Source of the DNA: Rhizobacter sp.
GTDB taxonomy: Bacteria > Pseudomonadota > Gammaproteobacteria > Burkholderiales > Burkholderiaceae_C
Assembly (NCBI GenBank): GCA_025361845.1
Contig: JANYJL010000138.1
Span: forward strand, 1-34,941
Length of the DNA stretch: 34,941 nucleotides
Direction of reading: 5' to 3'
Positions 22,580 to 32,363 of the stretch are shown in pieces. The stretch's first letter is position 1; each line of letters starts with the position of its first letter. The notes under the pieces are model-generated. The model saw only the letters and a list, made by a program, of their open reading frames with translations, was not told where the DNA came from and made no database searches. A program made the position numbers and the translations under genes.

Positions 22580-23471
22580 AGCGGTCGAGCGAGAGGCTTT
22601 CGTGCACCGCCTTCACGGGCTGGCCAAGCAGGGTGGCGCCGACCACCGAACGGGCGTAGAAGGGCGCGTCTTCCAGCGTCTGCTCGACCTTCGCGGCGCT
22701 GCCCGCATCACTGCGCGTGCCACGTTTCACGCGCCAGAGGCCGGGCGCCAGGGCGGCGTGCGGTGGTGCTTCGAAGGGCTGCACCGAACCGTTTGGATCG
22801 AAGGCCAGCGCCAGCGAGAGCGGCGTGCCGCGGCGGCGTGTCACGTCGTACAGCGCGGCGGTGCGCCCGCCCGAGAGCGCGGCGCGTGACCAGTCCCAGC
22901 GCACGAAGTCGCGCTCGAGCGGCGCGTCTCCCTGGTTGGTGTCGAAGTAACCCGCGCCGCGCCAGCGCAGCGTGGGATTCGACAGCTCGACTTCGACGTT
23001 CGCACACGGCGCGATCGGTTGCCAGCGGTGCGCGCCCGCATCGTCGAGCGCATAGGCCCGGCCCATCAGTGCGGCCGGGTGCAGGCGCACCGTGCCGCGG
23101 ATGCGCGAGGGCCAGGGCGCGGTCACTTCGTCGATCTGCAAGCTGAGCGTGTCGCCGTCCCACTGCACCGCGCTCGGGCCGATGTGCAAGGCCGTGGCGC
23201 TGCGCTCTACATGGCGCGCGCCGCGCTCCGTCATTGCCCAGCGTTTGCCTGCGGCGCCGTACAGCGCCACGTTGAAGGCACAGTGGTTCAGCGGTTCGGC
23301 CGCGCCGCCCGGCGTGCGCCCGCGCGCCCAGGCGTAGTAGGGCGAGAACACGCTGCCGATGAAGGCGATGACGGTCAGGCCGTGCTGGCCGTCGTCGCTC
23401 AGCGCGTCAATGTACCACCAGGCGTAGCCGCCGGGGGCGACGGCGAGGTCGAAGCGTGGCCCGGCGGTCAC
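22524..23471 (-). CDS. crtC: Hydroxyneurosporene synthase (carotenoid 1,2-hydratase)
   Basis: A 315-residue CrtC, which adds water to the C1-C2 double bond of neurosporene or lycopene. Typical parts are GGYAWWYIDALSDDGQHGLT, FIGSVFSPYYAWARGR, LNHCAFNVALYG, YFDTNQGDAPLERDF and WDWSRAAL. The start GTG at 23471 overlaps the crtD stop (GTGA), suggesting coupling. The open frame continues further upstream only as shadow of crtD. It is somewhat longer than the 281-residue Rhodobacter enzyme as I remember it. It is transcribed with crtD, divergently from crtEF. Its 3' end overlaps the small membrane ORF by 56 bp. Confidence 0.9.
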   Translation of the reverse strand: MTAGPRFDLAVAPGGYAWWYIDALSDDGQHGLTVIAFIGSVFSPYYAWARGRTPGGAAEPLNHCAFNVALYGAAGKRWAMTERGARHVERSATALHIGPSAVQWDGDTLSLQIDEVTAPWPSRIRGTVRLHPAALMGRAYALDDAGAHRWQPIAPCANVEVELSNPTLRWRGAGYFDTNQGDAPLERDFVRWDWSRAALSGGRTAALYDVTRRRGTPLSLALAFDPNGSVQPFEAPPHAALAPGLWRVKRGTRSDAGSAAKVEQTLEDAPFYARSVVGATLLGQPVKAVHESLSLDRFNAPWVQRLLPFRMPRRG

Positions 23472-24985
23472 CCCGAACTCCGCTGCGCCAGGAACGCCTG
23501 CGCTGCCAGGCTGCCCGAGAGCGCTGCCATCGGCACGCCCGGCCCCGGGTGCGTGCTGCCGCCCGCCAGCAGCAGGCCCGGAATGCGGCTGAGCGAGCCC
23601 GGCCGTGTGAACGAGGCCCGCCAGCCGTGGGCCGCCTGCCCGTACAGGGCGCCGCCCGTCGCCGGGAACAGGCGCTCGAAGTCGTTCGGTGTCGTCGTCA
23701 CACAGGCGGCCGGGTTGCGGCCCACCTGCAAGCCGCAGCGCGCCAGCATTCGAAAGGTCCGTTGCTCGCATGATGCGATCTCCTCGGGGCTCAGGGGGCG
23801 CGTGTCCCCGATGGGTGGGGCGTTGACGAGGCACAGCAGGCGCTCGGCGCCGTTGTCGGCGGTGTCAGCGTCGGCACGGTCCTGCGCGCAGATGTAGACG
23901 GTCGGGTCCGTCGGCAAGTGGCCGTGGGTGAAGATGTCCTTGAACTCGGCCGCGTAATCGTGCGAGAAGAAGACGTTGTGGTGCAGCAGCGGGAAGCCAC
24001 CTGTCGGGGCGACGAGGTTCCAGGTGAGCGCCGAGAGCGAGCGTTGCGCCACCGGCACCGGCGGCGCGGCGCGTTTGGCCGCCGCACCGAGCAGGCCGTT
24101 CGCGAGTGCGGCCACATCGCCGTTGAACACCACGGCGGCGGCCTCGATCAACTCGCCATGGTCGAGCCGCACGCCGCCGGCCTGACCGCCGCGCTTCGTG
24201 ATCTCGCGCACCGCCGTGCCCAGGCGAAACTGCACCCCGCGCGCACTGCACAGTGTGGCCAGCGTGGTGGCAATGCGGTGCATGCCGCCTTCGACGCGCC
24301 ACACGCCCTCGCGCTCGACATGCGCCACCAGCATCAGTGTGGCCGTCGCGGCAAAGGGTGAGGAGCCGCAGTAGGTCGCGTAGCGGCCGAACAGCTGGCG
24401 CAGCCGCGGGTCGCGGAAATGTTGGCCGAGCGCCCCCCACATCGTCGTGAACGGCGAAATGCGCGCGAGGCCCGGCAAACCACGCAGCCCCACGCGCCCG
24501 GCCAGCGACACCGGGTTCGGCCGCGTGCTGCGCAGGAAGGGCTGTTCCAGCGTCTGGTAGATGCCCTGGGCGCGCGCGCAGAAATTGCGGTAGCGCCGCG
24601 CTTCGGCGGCACCGGCGAAGGCACCGATGGCATCGACTGAACGTTCGATGTCGGCAAACAGGTCGAGCCACTGCGGTGCCGATGCGGCGCTGCCGCTCGG
24701 CGGGTCCCAGGCATGTCGCGCGAGTGTCTGCGCCGGGTGCAGCGTGAGGTGATCTTCGAGCCGCTCGCCGATGCGATCGAACAGCTCTTCGAACACCCAG
24801 CGCATCGTGAACACGGTCGGCCCCGCGTCGAGCGCCTGGCCGGCGATCTGCACCTCGCGCATCTTCCCGCCGACGGCGGTGGCCTGTTCGATCACCAGCA
24901 CCTCGACACCCGCCGCAGCCAGTTCGAGTGCAGCCACCAGCCCGCCGATGCCGGCGCCGACCACGATCACACGCTCGGTCGTCAA
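23468..24985 (-). CDS. crtD: Carotenoid 3,4-desaturase (methoxyneurosporene dehydrogenase)
   Basis: A 505-residue FAD-dependent desaturase related to CrtI. The N-terminal FAD fold is VIVVGAGIGGLVAALELAAAG (residues 6-26), then VIEQATAVGGKMREV and ALDAGPTVFTMRWVFEELF, a segment characteristic of CrtD. The C-terminus reads LLLAGGSTHPGPGVPMAALS. It desaturates C3-C4 of hydroxylated or methoxylated carotenoids. The start is TTG at 24985, with AAAGGA about 6 nt upstream; no ATG lies near. It is the first gene of the crtD-crtC minus-strand operon, whose promoter shares the PpsR-site region with divergent crtE. Confidence 0.92.
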   Translation of the reverse strand: MTTERVIVVGAGIGGLVAALELAAAGVEVLVIEQATAVGGKMREVQIAGQALDAGPTVFTMRWVFEELFDRIGERLEDHLTLHPAQTLARHAWDPPSGSAASAPQWLDLFADIERSVDAIGAFAGAAEARRYRNFCARAQGIYQTLEQPFLRSTRPNPVSLAGRVGLRGLPGLARISPFTTMWGALGQHFRDPRLRQLFGRYATYCGSSPFAATATLMLVAHVEREGVWRVEGGMHRIATTLATLCSARGVQFRLGTAVREITKRGGQAGGVRLDHGELIEAAAVVFNGDVAALANGLLGAAAKRAAPPVPVAQRSLSALTWNLVAPTGGFPLLHHNVFFSHDYAAEFKDIFTHGHLPTDPTVYICAQDRADADTADNGAERLLCLVNAPPIGDTRPLSPEEIASCEQRTFRMLARCGLQVGRNPAACVTTTPNDFERLFPATGGALYGQAAHGWRASFTRPGSLSRIPGLLLAGGSTHPGPGVPMAALSGSLAAQAFLAQRSSG

Positions 24986-25029
24986 AAGGGATCCTTTCGG
25001 GCAAGCGTTGTTGACGGCCCCCGAGCATG

Positions 25030-25069
25030 TGTCTACAGTGATTGACAGTCAAGCGAGACAGTTTGTCAT
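25030..25069. promoter_or_regulatory. crtD/crtE divergent promoter region with PpsR/CrtJ-type sites
   Basis: TGT-N12-ACA matches exactly at 25030-25047, and an overlapping near-match TGA-N12-ACA lies at 25043-25060. A strong -35 TTGACA (25042-25047) with TGTCAT (25064-25069) 16 nt downstream gives a crtE promoter overlapping both. A minus-strand -35 TTGACT also overlaps. A PpsR-type repressor bound here would shut both directions. Confidence 0.7.
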
Positions 25070-25105
25070 TACAAAACGCCCTCAGGGTGCCGATGGAGGT
25101 AGCGC

Positions 25106-25993
25106 ATGGAGTCATTGAACCGCATCGAGTTGGCCCTGGTGGAAGCGGTCGTGGCCGCCGAGGCGCGGGGTGCGCCGCCGAAGCTGGCCGCCGCGCTGCG
25201 CCACGCCGTCTTCCCCGGTGGCGCGCGCATCCGCCCGCTGCTGTGCGTGGCGGTGGCCCAGGCCTGTGGTGACGACGACCCGGCGCTCTCGGACGGCGCC
25301 GCCGCTGCCATCGAACTGCTGCACTGCGCCTCGCTCGTGCACGACGACCTGCCGTGTTTCGACGATGCCGCCACGCGCCGCGGCAAAGCCTCGGTGCACC
25401 GCGCCTTCGGCGAGCGGATCGCGGTGCTGGCGGGCGACGCGTTGATCGTGCTTGCCTTCCAGACCCTCGGCCACGCCGCCGCGCGTTCGCCGCAGCGCCT
25501 CGCGCCGCTGCTGGCGACGGTTGCCGCCGGGGTCGGCATGCCGCTGGGCATCGTCGCCGGCCAGGCCTGGGAATGCGAACCACGGGTGGCGCTGCGCGAC
25601 TACCAGCGCGCCAAGACCGGTGCGCTGTTCGCCGCCGCCACTGCCGCCGGGGCGCTGGCCTCTGGCGTCGAGGCAGCGCCCTGGCGCGCTTTCGGCGACT
25701 GCCTGGGCGAGGCCTACCAGGTCGCAGACGACATCCGCGATGTGGCTGCCGACCCGGTGCAACTCGGCAAGCCGATCGGCCAGGACGTGGCGCTCGGCCG
25801 CCCAAGTGTCGCCACCGAGCAGGGCCTGGGTGGCGCGATCCTGCACTTCGACCGACTGGTGGCGCGCGCTGCCGCGGCCATCCCCGAATGCCGGGGCGCA
25901 TTCCGCCTGCGCGCCCTGGTGCGCATGGAGTCGGAGCGGCTGGTGCCGCAGGCGATGTCGAATGATCTCGCCGTGGCGCGCATCGCTGCCTGA
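25106..25993 (+). CDS. crtE: Geranylgeranyl diphosphate synthase
   Basis: A 295-residue polyprenyl synthase of the CrtE/IspA family making GGPP for both carotenoids and the bacteriochlorophyll tail. The first Asp-rich motif is HDDLPCFDDAATRRG (about residues 77-91), and the second is ADDIRDVAAD (about residues 209-218). FPGGARIRPLL near residue 37 and the GQ of AGQAWE are also family features. The start is clear, with GGAGGT 5 nt before ATG. It opens the crtEF-bchCXYZ-puf superoperon and overlaps crtF by 32 bp if crtF starts at 25962. Confidence 0.92.
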   Translation: MESLNRIELALVEAVVAAEARGAPPKLAAALRHAVFPGGARIRPLLCVAVAQACGDDDPALSDGAAAAIELLHCASLVHDDLPCFDDAATRRGKASVHRAFGERIAVLAGDALIVLAFQTLGHAAARSPQRLAPLLATVAAGVGMPLGIVAGQAWECEPRVALRDYQRAKTGALFAAATAAGALASGVEAAPWRAFGDCLGEAYQVADDIRDVAADPVQLGKPIGQDVALGRPSVATEQGLGGAILHFDRLVARAAAAIPECRGAFRLRALVRMESERLVPQAMSNDLAVARIAA

Positions 25994-27125
25994 GTTGAGT
26001 CACTGGTCAGAGCGCTGGTTCGCCCAGCGCAACCGCTGGCTCGCCAGCCGCGGCTTCCAGCGCTGGGCCTCGGGCTTCCCGCTGACGCGCTGGATCGCCC
26101 GCCGCCGCGCCCGCGCAGTGTTCGACATCGTGGCTGGCTTCGTCTATTCCCAGGTGCTGCAAGCCTGCGTGCAGCTCGACCTGTTCGAGGTGCTGGCCGA
26201 CGGGCCGCAGGCGTTCGCGGCGCTGGCGCAGCGCTTTGGGCTGACGGACGATGCAGCGCGGCGCCTGCTCGCCGCGGCCGTTTCCTTACAGCTCGTCGAA
26301 GCGCGCCCCGGCGACCGTTACGGCCTCGGCGTGCTCGGGGCGCCACTGGTCGGCAACCGCGGCATCACCGCCATGGTCACCCACCACGCGGCGCTCTACG
26401 CCGACCTGCGCGACCCGCTCGCGCTGCTGCGCGGCAGCGCGAACAGCGCCGCGCTGGCCGGTTACTGGCCCTATGCGGAAGCCGAATCCAGTGGGCAATC
26501 GCGCGCTGTCGCACCGAACCAGGTGGCCGCGTACTCGGCCCTGATGTCGGCGTCCCAGCCGCTCGTGGCCGATGAAATCCTCGATGCCTACCCACTCGCC
26601 CGCCACCGCTGCCTGCTCGACATCGGCGGCGGCGAAGGCAACTTCCTGGCGGCGGCGGCAGCGCGCGCACCGAAGCTGCAACTGATGCTCTTCGACCTGC
26701 CCGCCGTGGCCGAACGTGCACGCCTGAGCCTGGCGGCCCAGGGGCTCGGCAGCCGCGCGCAGATCACCGGCGGCGACTTCCTCAACGATGCCTTGCCGCG
26801 CGGCGCCGACATCGCCAGCCTCGTGCGTGTGGTGCACGATCATGACGACCGTGAAGCCCTGGCCCTGCTGCGCGCTGCGCGGGCGGCGCTGCCGGACGAC
26901 GGCGTGCTGCTGCTCGCCGAGCCCATGTCCGACACCCCCGGCGCCGAGCCCATGGGCGACGCTTACTTCGGTTTCTACCTGCTGGCCATGGGCCGCGGCC
27001 GGCCGCGCCGCGCCGACGAATTGATCGAGCTGCTGCGCCAGGCCGGCTTCGAGCGCGCCCGCTTGCTGCCCAACCGCATGCCGCTTCAGACCCGCGTGAT
27101 GCTCGCGCACTGCCGTAAACCCTGA
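25962..27125 (+). CDS. crtF: Demethylspheroidene O-methyltransferase
   Basis: About 387 residues. CrtF methylates the C1 hydroxyl of carotenoids with SAM. The N-terminal dimerisation part includes GFQRWASGFPLTRWIARRRA and a winged-helix segment (LAQRFGLTDDAARRLLAAAV). The SAM site is LLDIGGGEGNF, followed by MLFDLPAVAE, GGDFLNDALP and the active-site stretch VRVVHDHDD. The start is uncertain. ATG at 25962 overlaps crtE by 32 bp with a weak ribosome site; TTG at 25995 starts right after the crtE stop. The open frame further upstream is crtE shadow. It is co-transcribed with crtE and probably reads through into bchC. Confidence 0.9.
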   Translation: MISPWRASLPELSHWSERWFAQRNRWLASRGFQRWASGFPLTRWIARRRARAVFDIVAGFVYSQVLQACVQLDLFEVLADGPQAFAALAQRFGLTDDAARRLLAAAVSLQLVEARPGDRYGLGVLGAPLVGNRGITAMVTHHAALYADLRDPLALLRGSANSAALAGYWPYAEAESSGQSRAVAPNQVAAYSALMSASQPLVADEILDAYPLARHRCLLDIGGGEGNFLAAAAARAPKLQLMLFDLPAVAERARLSLAAQGLGSRAQITGGDFLNDALPRGADIASLVRVVHDHDDREALALLRAARAALPDDGVLLLAEPMSDTPGAEPMGDAYFGFYLLAMGRGRPRRADELIELLRQAGFERARLLPNRMPLQTRVMLAHCRKP

Positions 27126-27134
27126 CGCGACAAC

Positions 27135-27174
27135 TGTACATTTATGTTGACACATAAAGTGGTCAGCATAAGAT
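27135..27174 (+). promoter_or_regulatory. bchC promoter with PpsR/CrtJ-type sites
   Basis: TGT-N12-ACA fits exactly at 27135-27152 and a degenerate TGA-N12-TCA partner lies at 27148-27165. A consensus -35 TTGACA (27147-27152) and TAAGAT (27169-27174), spaced 16 nt, form a promoter overlapping both. The bchC promoter is a classic CrtJ/PpsR target in other purple bacteria. Confidence 0.7.
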
Positions 27175-27258
27175 GACACCCACACCCCAGCCTCTGATCC
27201 CGATGTCCCCCGTTTCACCTTCCCGCCGCCCGCGCACGACGCGCCAGGAGTGGCATTC

Positions 27259-28212
27259 ATGAACACCATGGCCATCGTGCTCGAACGGCCCGAGCACATC
27301 GCCTTCAGCCGCCTGGCGCTCGACGCGCCGACCGACGACGACGTGGTGGTCGACATCGAATTCAGCGGCATCAGCACCGGCACCGAAAAGCTCTTGTTCA
27401 CTGGCCGCATGCCCAGCTTCCCCGGCATGGGCTACCCGCTCGTGCCGGGCTATGAATCGGTCGGCCAGGTCGTCTCGGCCGGGCCGAAGTCGGGCCACAC
27501 GGTCGGCGAGCATGTGTTCGTGCCCGGCGCCCGCTGCTTCGGCGAAGTGCGCGGCCTGTTCGGCGGTGCGGCCTCCAAGCTCGTCGTCGCCGGTTCACGC
27601 GTCGTGCCGATCAGCAACGAGCTCGGCGACCGTGCCGTGCTGCTGGCCCTGGCCGCCACCGCCTACCACGCCGTGAGCGGCGCTGGCAAACGCCAACCGA
27701 TCGTTGCACCGGACCTCATCGTCGGCCACGGCGTGTTGGGCCGCTTGCTGGCCCGCATGACCGTGGTGGCCGGCTTCGCGCCGCCAACGGTCTGGGAGAC
27801 CAACCGCGGCCGCACGGCCGGCGCGCAGGGCTACGAGGTGCTGCATCCCGACGAAGACGAGCGCCGCAACTACCACGCCATCTACGACGTGAGCGGCGAT
27901 TCGGCCATCCTCGACAAGCTGATCGCGCGCCTGGCGCCGGGCGGCGAGATCGTGCTGGCCGGCTTCTACAGCGACCCGCTGCACTTCAACTTCGCGCCCG
28001 CCTTCATGCGCGAAGCCACGGTGCGCGCCGCCGCCGAATGGCAACGCCCCGACCTGCTGGCGGTGAAGGAACTGGCCGAGACCGGGCAGTTGTCGCTCGA
28101 CGACCTGATCACCCACCGCGACGAACCGATCCACGCCGACAGCGCCTACCGCACCGCCTTCGGCGACAGCGCCTGTCTGAAGATGATTCTCGACTGGAGA
28201 GCTTGCGCATGA
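27259..28212 (+). CDS. bchC: Bacteriochlorophyllide 3-hydroxyethyl dehydrogenase
   Basis: A 317-residue MDR-like dehydrogenase that oxidises the 3-hydroxyethyl group of the bacteriochlorin to the 3-acetyl group of bacteriochlorophyll a. Recognisable BchC stretches are FSGISTGTEKLLFTGRMP, PGYESVGQVV, GARCFGEVRGLFGGAASKLV and HGVLGRLLARM. I chose ATG at 27259, about 11 nt after AGGAG; ATG at 27268 and GTG at 27250 are alternatives. It has its own promoter with PpsR-type sites, and its stop overlaps the bchX start (ATGA). Confidence 0.92.
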   Translation: MNTMAIVLERPEHIAFSRLALDAPTDDDVVVDIEFSGISTGTEKLLFTGRMPSFPGMGYPLVPGYESVGQVVSAGPKSGHTVGEHVFVPGARCFGEVRGLFGGAASKLVVAGSRVVPISNELGDRAVLLALAATAYHAVSGAGKRQPIVAPDLIVGHGVLGRLLARMTVVAGFAPPTVWETNRGRTAGAQGYEVLHPDEDERRNYHAIYDVSGDSAILDKLIARLAPGGEIVLAGFYSDPLHFNFAPAFMREATVRAAAEWQRPDLLAVKELAETGQLSLDDLITHRDEPIHADSAYRTAFGDSACLKMILDWRACA

Positions 28213-29225
28213 CCCCCACCAATGCCCTGTCCGCCACCGGCGCGCCGCTCAAGTTCATGGAGCGCCTGCGCACTGAAGCATCGGTCGAACCCGACGCCGT
28301 GTCGACCGCGCCGGTGACGAAGGAAACCCAGATCATCGCGATCTACGGCAAGGGCGGCATCGGCAAGAGCTTCACGCTCGCCAACCTCAGCTACATGATG
28401 GCGCAGCAGGGCAAGAAGGTCCTGCTGATCGGCTGCGACCCGAAGAGCGACACGACCTCGCTGCTGTTCGGCGGGCGCGCCTGCCCGACCATCATCGAGA
28501 CCTCGTCGAAGAAGAAGCTCGCCGGTGAGGCGGTCGCGATCGGCGATGTCTGCTTCAAGCGCGACGGTGTCTACGCGATGGAACTCGGCGGCCCCGAAGT
28601 CGGCCGCGGCTGCGGTGGGCGCGGCATCATCCACGGCTTCGAGCTGCTCGAAAAGCTCGGCTTCCACGAGTGGGGTTTCGACTACGTGCTGCTCGACTTC
28701 CTGGGCGACGTGGTCTGCGGCGGCTTCGGCCTGCCGATTGCGCGCGACATGTGCCAGAAGGTCATCGTCGTTGCCAGCAACGACCTGCAATCGCTCTACG
28801 TCGCCAACAACGTGTGCAGCGCGGTCGAGTACTTCCGCAAGCTCGGTGGCAACGTCGGCGTGGCCGGCATGGTGATCAACCGCGACGACGGCACTGGCGA
28901 GGCTGCGGCCTTTGCCGAGAAGGTCGGCATCCCGGTCTTGTCCACGATCCCCGCCAACGACGACATTCGCCGCAAGAGCGCCAGCTACGAAATCATCGGC
29001 CGGCCCGATTCGGTCTGGGGCCCGATGTTCGCCGAGCTGGCCGAGAACGTCGGCACCTCGCAGCCGATGCGCCCGAAGCCGATGACTCAAGACCAGTTGC
29101 TCGGCCTGTTCAGCGCCGACGTGGTCGGTCGCAACGTGGTGCTCGAGCCGGCTACGCAGTTCGACATGTGCGGCAAGACCGAGATCAAGAAAGAGACGCT
29201 CGAAGTCGTCTACGACGAGGTCTGA
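28209..29225 (+). CDS. bchX: Chlorophyllide a reductase iron protein, BchX
   Basis: A 338-residue nitrogenase-iron-protein-like ATPase that feeds electrons to BchYZ for C7-C8 reduction of chlorophyllide a. The P-loop is GKGGIGKS at residues 47-54. Switch regions include CDPKSDTTS. The two cysteines of the bridging [4Fe-4S] cluster are Cys135 (GRGCGGRG) and Cys170 (GDVVCGG). The N-terminal extension before the P-loop (about 40 residues) is normal for BchX and distinguishes it from BchL. It overlaps bchC by 4 bp (ATGA) and lies 11 bp before bchY. Confidence 0.95.
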   Translation: MTPTNALSATGAPLKFMERLRTEASVEPDAVSTAPVTKETQIIAIYGKGGIGKSFTLANLSYMMAQQGKKVLLIGCDPKSDTTSLLFGGRACPTIIETSSKKKLAGEAVAIGDVCFKRDGVYAMELGGPEVGRGCGGRGIIHGFELLEKLGFHEWGFDYVLLDFLGDVVCGGFGLPIARDMCQKVIVVASNDLQSLYVANNVCSAVEYFRKLGGNVGVAGMVINRDDGTGEAAAFAEKVGIPVLSTIPANDDIRRKSASYEIIGRPDSVWGPMFAELAENVGTSQPMRPKPMTQDQLLGLFSADVVGRNVVLEPATQFDMCGKTEIKKETLEVVYDEV

Positions 29226-29236
29226 GCGAAACGATC

Positions 29237-30781
29237 ATGAGCGCGCCCGTCATTCCCATCGTCCCGGTTCCCGTGCCTCAGGCACTGGAAGCCGACGGCC
29301 ATGGCTGCCATTCCGGCAAGGACACGATGCTGGCCGCTGCAAAGAGCGCGGGCAAGAGCGAGATCCTGGCGCAGTACGCGAAGGACTACCCGAAGGGCCC
29401 GCACGACCAGCCACAGAGCATGTGCCCGGCCTTCGGCTCGCTGCGCGTCGGCCTGCGCATGCGGCGTACCGCAACCATCCTGTCGGGCTCGGCCTGCTGC
29501 GTGTATGGCCTGACCTTCACTTCGCATTTCTACGGTGCGCGCCGCAGTGTCGGCTACGTGCCTTTCAACAGCGAATCGCTCGTCACCGGCAAGCTGTTCG
29601 AGGACATCCGAGAGGCGGTCTACAAGCAGGCCGACCCAGCGCTGTACGACGCTGTCGTCATCATCAATCTGTGCGTGCCGACAGCGAGCGGTGTGCCGCT
29701 GCAGATCCTGCCGAAGGAAATCAACGGCGTGCGCATCATCGGCATCGACGTGCCGGGTTTCGGCGTGCCGACACATGCCGAAGCGAAGGATGTGCTGGCC
29801 GGTGCGATGCTGAAATACGCGCGCACTGAAGCCACTGCCGGCCCGGTGCAGGCGCCCCGCAATGGCCGCTCCGAGAAGCCAACGATCGCCCTGCTCGGCG
29901 AGATGTTCCCCGCCGACCCGATGGTCATTGGCGCCCTGCTCGAACCGATGGGCCTGGCGGCAGGCCCGGTGGTGCCGACGCGTGAATGGCGCGAGCTGTA
30001 TGCCGCACTCGACTGCGCTGCGGTCGCCGCGATCCACCCGTTCTACACCGCCAGCGTGCGTGAGTTTGATGCGGCCGGCCGGTCCATCGTCGGCTCCGCG
30101 CCGGTCGGCCATGACGGCACCGAGGCCTGGCTGCAAGCGATCGGCAACGCCGCCAACGTGGCGCAAGACAAGATCGATGCAGCGAAGAACCGCTTCCTGC
30201 CCGCCATCAAGGGTGCGCTGGCGAAGATGCCGATCAAGGGCCGCATCACCTTGAGTGGCTACGAAGGTTCCGAGTTGCTCGTCGGCCGCTTGTTGGTCGA
30301 GAGTGGCGCCGATCTGCGCTACGTCGGCACCGCCTGCCCGCGCACACCGTGGAGCGAAGCCGATCGCGACTGGCTCGAAGCGCGCGGTGTGCACGTTCAG
30401 TACCGCGCCTCGCTCGAACAAGACCTGGCCGCGATGCACGAGTTCCAGCCCGATCTGGCGATCGGCACCACGCCGGTCGTGCAGGCCGCCAAGCAGGCGC
30501 GCACGCCGGCGCTGTACTTCACCAACCTGATTTCGGCGCGGCCGTTGATGGGCCCGGCAGGTGCCGGTTCACTCGCGCAGGTCATCAATGCCGCCATCGG
30601 CAACAAGGCGCGCTTCGATCAGATGAGCGAGTTCTTCGGCAATGTCGGCGCGGGCCACGCGACCGGCGTGTGGGAAGCCTCGCAAGGTGTGCCGAAGGAC
30701 CGGCCCGAGTTCAAGGCCGAGACCCGCCGCCAGCTCGCCAAAATGATCGCTCGCCGCAAGGCAGAAGCGATGGGCACATGA
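29237..30781 (+). CDS. bchY: Chlorophyllide a reductase subunit Y
   Basis: A 514-residue catalytic-complex subunit related to NifD/BchN. Cluster-ligand cysteine regions are [21 protein letters not shown] and [10 protein letters not shown], all in the first 160 residues. The second half has [20 protein letters not shown] and the conserved end [18 protein letters not shown]. The product pairs with BchZ to form the heterotetramer that accepts electrons from BchX. ATG at 29237 was chosen; the open frame upstream is bchX shadow. The ribosome site is weak. The stop overlaps the bchZ start. Confidence 0.95.
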   Translation: MSAPVIPIVPVPVPQALEADGHGCHSGKDTMLAAAKSAGKSEILAQYAKDYPKGPHDQPQSMCPAFGSLRVGLRMRRTATILSGSACCVYGLTFTSHFYGARRSVGYVPFNSESLVTGKLFEDIREAVYKQADPALYDAVVIINLCVPTASGVPLQILPKEINGVRIIGIDVPGFGVPTHAEAKDVLAGAMLKYARTEATAGPVQAPRNGRSEKPTIALLGEMFPADPMVIGALLEPMGLAAGPVVPTREWRELYAALDCAAVAAIHPFYTASVREFDAAGRSIVGSAPVGHDGTEAWLQAIGNAANVAQDKIDAAKNRFLPAIKGALAKMPIKGRITLSGYEGSELLVGRLLVESGADLRYVGTACPRTPWSEADRDWLEARGVHVQYRASLEQDLAAMHEFQPDLAIGTTPVVQAAKQARTPALYFTNLISARPLMGPAGAGSLAQVINAAIGNKARFDQMSEFFGNVGAGHATGVWEASQGVPKDRPEFKAETRRQLAKMIARRKAEAMGT

Positions 30782-32256
30782 TGGTCATCGACCACGATCG
30801 TGCCGGCGGCTACTGGGGCGCGGTGTATGTGTTCACCGCGATCAAGGGCCTGCAGGTCGTGATCGACGGCCCGGTCGGTTGCGAGAACCTGCCGGTCACG
30901 AGCGTCTTGCACTACACCGACGCGCTGCCGCCGCACGAACTGCCGATCGTCGTGACCGGTCTGGCCGAAGAACAGCTCGGCCGCGAAGGCACCGAAGGTT
31001 CGATGAAGCGTGCGCATGCGACGCTCGACCCGGACCTGCCCTCGGTCGTCGTCACCGGCTCGATCGCCGAGATGATCGGCGGCGGTGTCACCCCGGAGGG
31101 CACCAACATCCTGCGCTTCCTGCCGCGCACAATCGACGAAGACCAGTGGCAATGCGCGAACCGCGCGATGTTCTGGCTCTGGACCGAATACGGCATGAAG
31201 AAGGTGCCGGCGCGCAAGCCATTCGCCGATCGCCCGGCCGGTGAAAAACCTCGCGTCAATATCATCGGCCCGAGCTACGGCACCTTCAACATGCCGAGCG
31301 ATCTGGCCGAGATCCGCCGCCTCGTGCAAGGCATCGGCGCCGAGGTGAACATGGTGTTCCCGCTCGGCAGCCACCTGGCCGATGTGTCGCGCTTGATCGA
31401 AGCCGACGTGAACATCTGCATGTACCGCGAGTTCGGCCGCCTGCTCTGCGAGGCGCTCGACCGTCCGTACCTGCAAGCGCCGATCGGCTTGCACAGCACG
31501 ACGAAATTCCTGCGCAGCCTCGGCGAGCTGCTGCACCTCGACCCCGAGCCCTTCATCGAACGCGAGAAGCACACCACGATCAAGCCGATCTGGGATCTGT
31601 GGCGTTCGGTCACACAAGACTTTTTCGGCACCGCCAGTTTCGCGGTGGTCGCGAACGAGACCTACAGCCGCGGCATCCGCCACTTTCTCGAAGACGAGAT
31701 GGGCCTGCCCTGCAACTTCGCGGTGGCGCGCAAGCCCGGCGAGAAGACCGACAACGACGCGGTGCGCAAGCTCGTGAAAGAGAAGGCGCCGCTCGTGCTG
31801 TACGGCAGCTACAACGAGCGCATGTACCTGGCCGAGAGCGGCGGCGGTTCGCCGATGAAGCCGAGCTTCATCCCCGCCTCGTTCCCGCTGCCGATCATCC
31901 GCCGCCACACCGGCACGCCCTTCATGGGCTACTCGGGTGCGACCTACATCATCCAGGAGTTCTGCAACGCGTTGTTCGATGCGCTGTTCCACATCCTGCC
32001 GCTCGGCACCGACATGGACCGTGTCGATCCGACGCCCGCACGCATCGCGAGTGAGGCTGCCAGTCCCTGGGACGACGACGCGCAGGCCCTGCTCGGCGAG
32101 TTCGTACAGAGCGAGCCGGTGCTGGTGCAGATCTCCGCGGCCAAGCGCCTGCGCGACCGCGCCGAGCGCGACGCAAAGCGCGCTGGCGAAGAGCGTGTGA
32201 CCGCGGCACGTGTGGCGCGTGCGCGCGATGCGCTGCGCCAGGGGGAGCCCGCATGA
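30778..32256 (+). CDS. bchZ: Chlorophyllide a reductase subunit Z
   Basis: A 492-residue partner of BchY. The start is the first of two adjacent ATGs, overlapping the bchY stop by 4 bp. The N-terminal cluster-ligand segment is [20 protein letters not shown]. Other landmarks are [37 protein letters not shown]-like [17 protein letters not shown], and [19 protein letters not shown]. The C-terminal 100 residues are charged and helical as usual. It completes the bchCXYZ block and is followed by the puf leader. The 36-residue ORF after it overlaps its stop codon. Confidence 0.95.
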   Translation: MMVIDHDRAGGYWGAVYVFTAIKGLQVVIDGPVGCENLPVTSVLHYTDALPPHELPIVVTGLAEEQLGREGTEGSMKRAHATLDPDLPSVVVTGSIAEMIGGGVTPEGTNILRFLPRTIDEDQWQCANRAMFWLWTEYGMKKVPARKPFADRPAGEKPRVNIIGPSYGTFNMPSDLAEIRRLVQGIGAEVNMVFPLGSHLADVSRLIEADVNICMYREFGRLLCEALDRPYLQAPIGLHSTTKFLRSLGELLHLDPEPFIEREKHTTIKPIWDLWRSVTQDFFGTASFAVVANETYSRGIRHFLEDEMGLPCNFAVARKPGEKTDNDAVRKLVKEKAPLVLYGSYNERMYLAESGGGSPMKPSFIPASFPLPIIRRHTGTPFMGYSGATYIIQEFCNALFDALFHILPLGTDMDRVDPTPARIASEAASPWDDDAQALLGEFVQSEPVLVQISAAKRLRDRAERDAKRAGEERVTAARVARARDALRQGEPA

Positions 32257-32363
32257 CAGCCCCATTTCAGATTTGCCCGATCGACCGGGCTCACAGCTTG
32301 CCGAGGCGCGAAAGCGCTGAGGTGGTCCCTGCCGCGCGGGAAGTGCGCGGTGATGGCCGCTAG
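32253..32363 (+). CDS. Possible 36-residue ORF overlapping bchZ and the puf leader
   Basis: The ATG overlaps the bchZ stop (ATGA), and the frame runs through the puf leader to a TAG at 32361-32363, 24 bp before the pufB start. The peptide ([16 protein letters not shown]...) is charged and has no membrane segment, so it is not like PufQ. Its codons also form the leader hairpins, so it may be only a leader peptide or a chance frame. Confidence 0.25.
   Translation: MTAPFQICPIDRAHSLPRRESAEVVPAAREVRGDGR

Noticed and set aside
23865-26003. Minus-strand open frame of 712 codons spanning crtD and crtE
   Set aside because: It is another frame of crtD and antisense to crtE; extremely Arg/Ala/Pro-rich with no recognisable domain.
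32253-32363. pufQ
   Set aside because: The frame is only 36 codons and lacks the membrane segment of PufQ.
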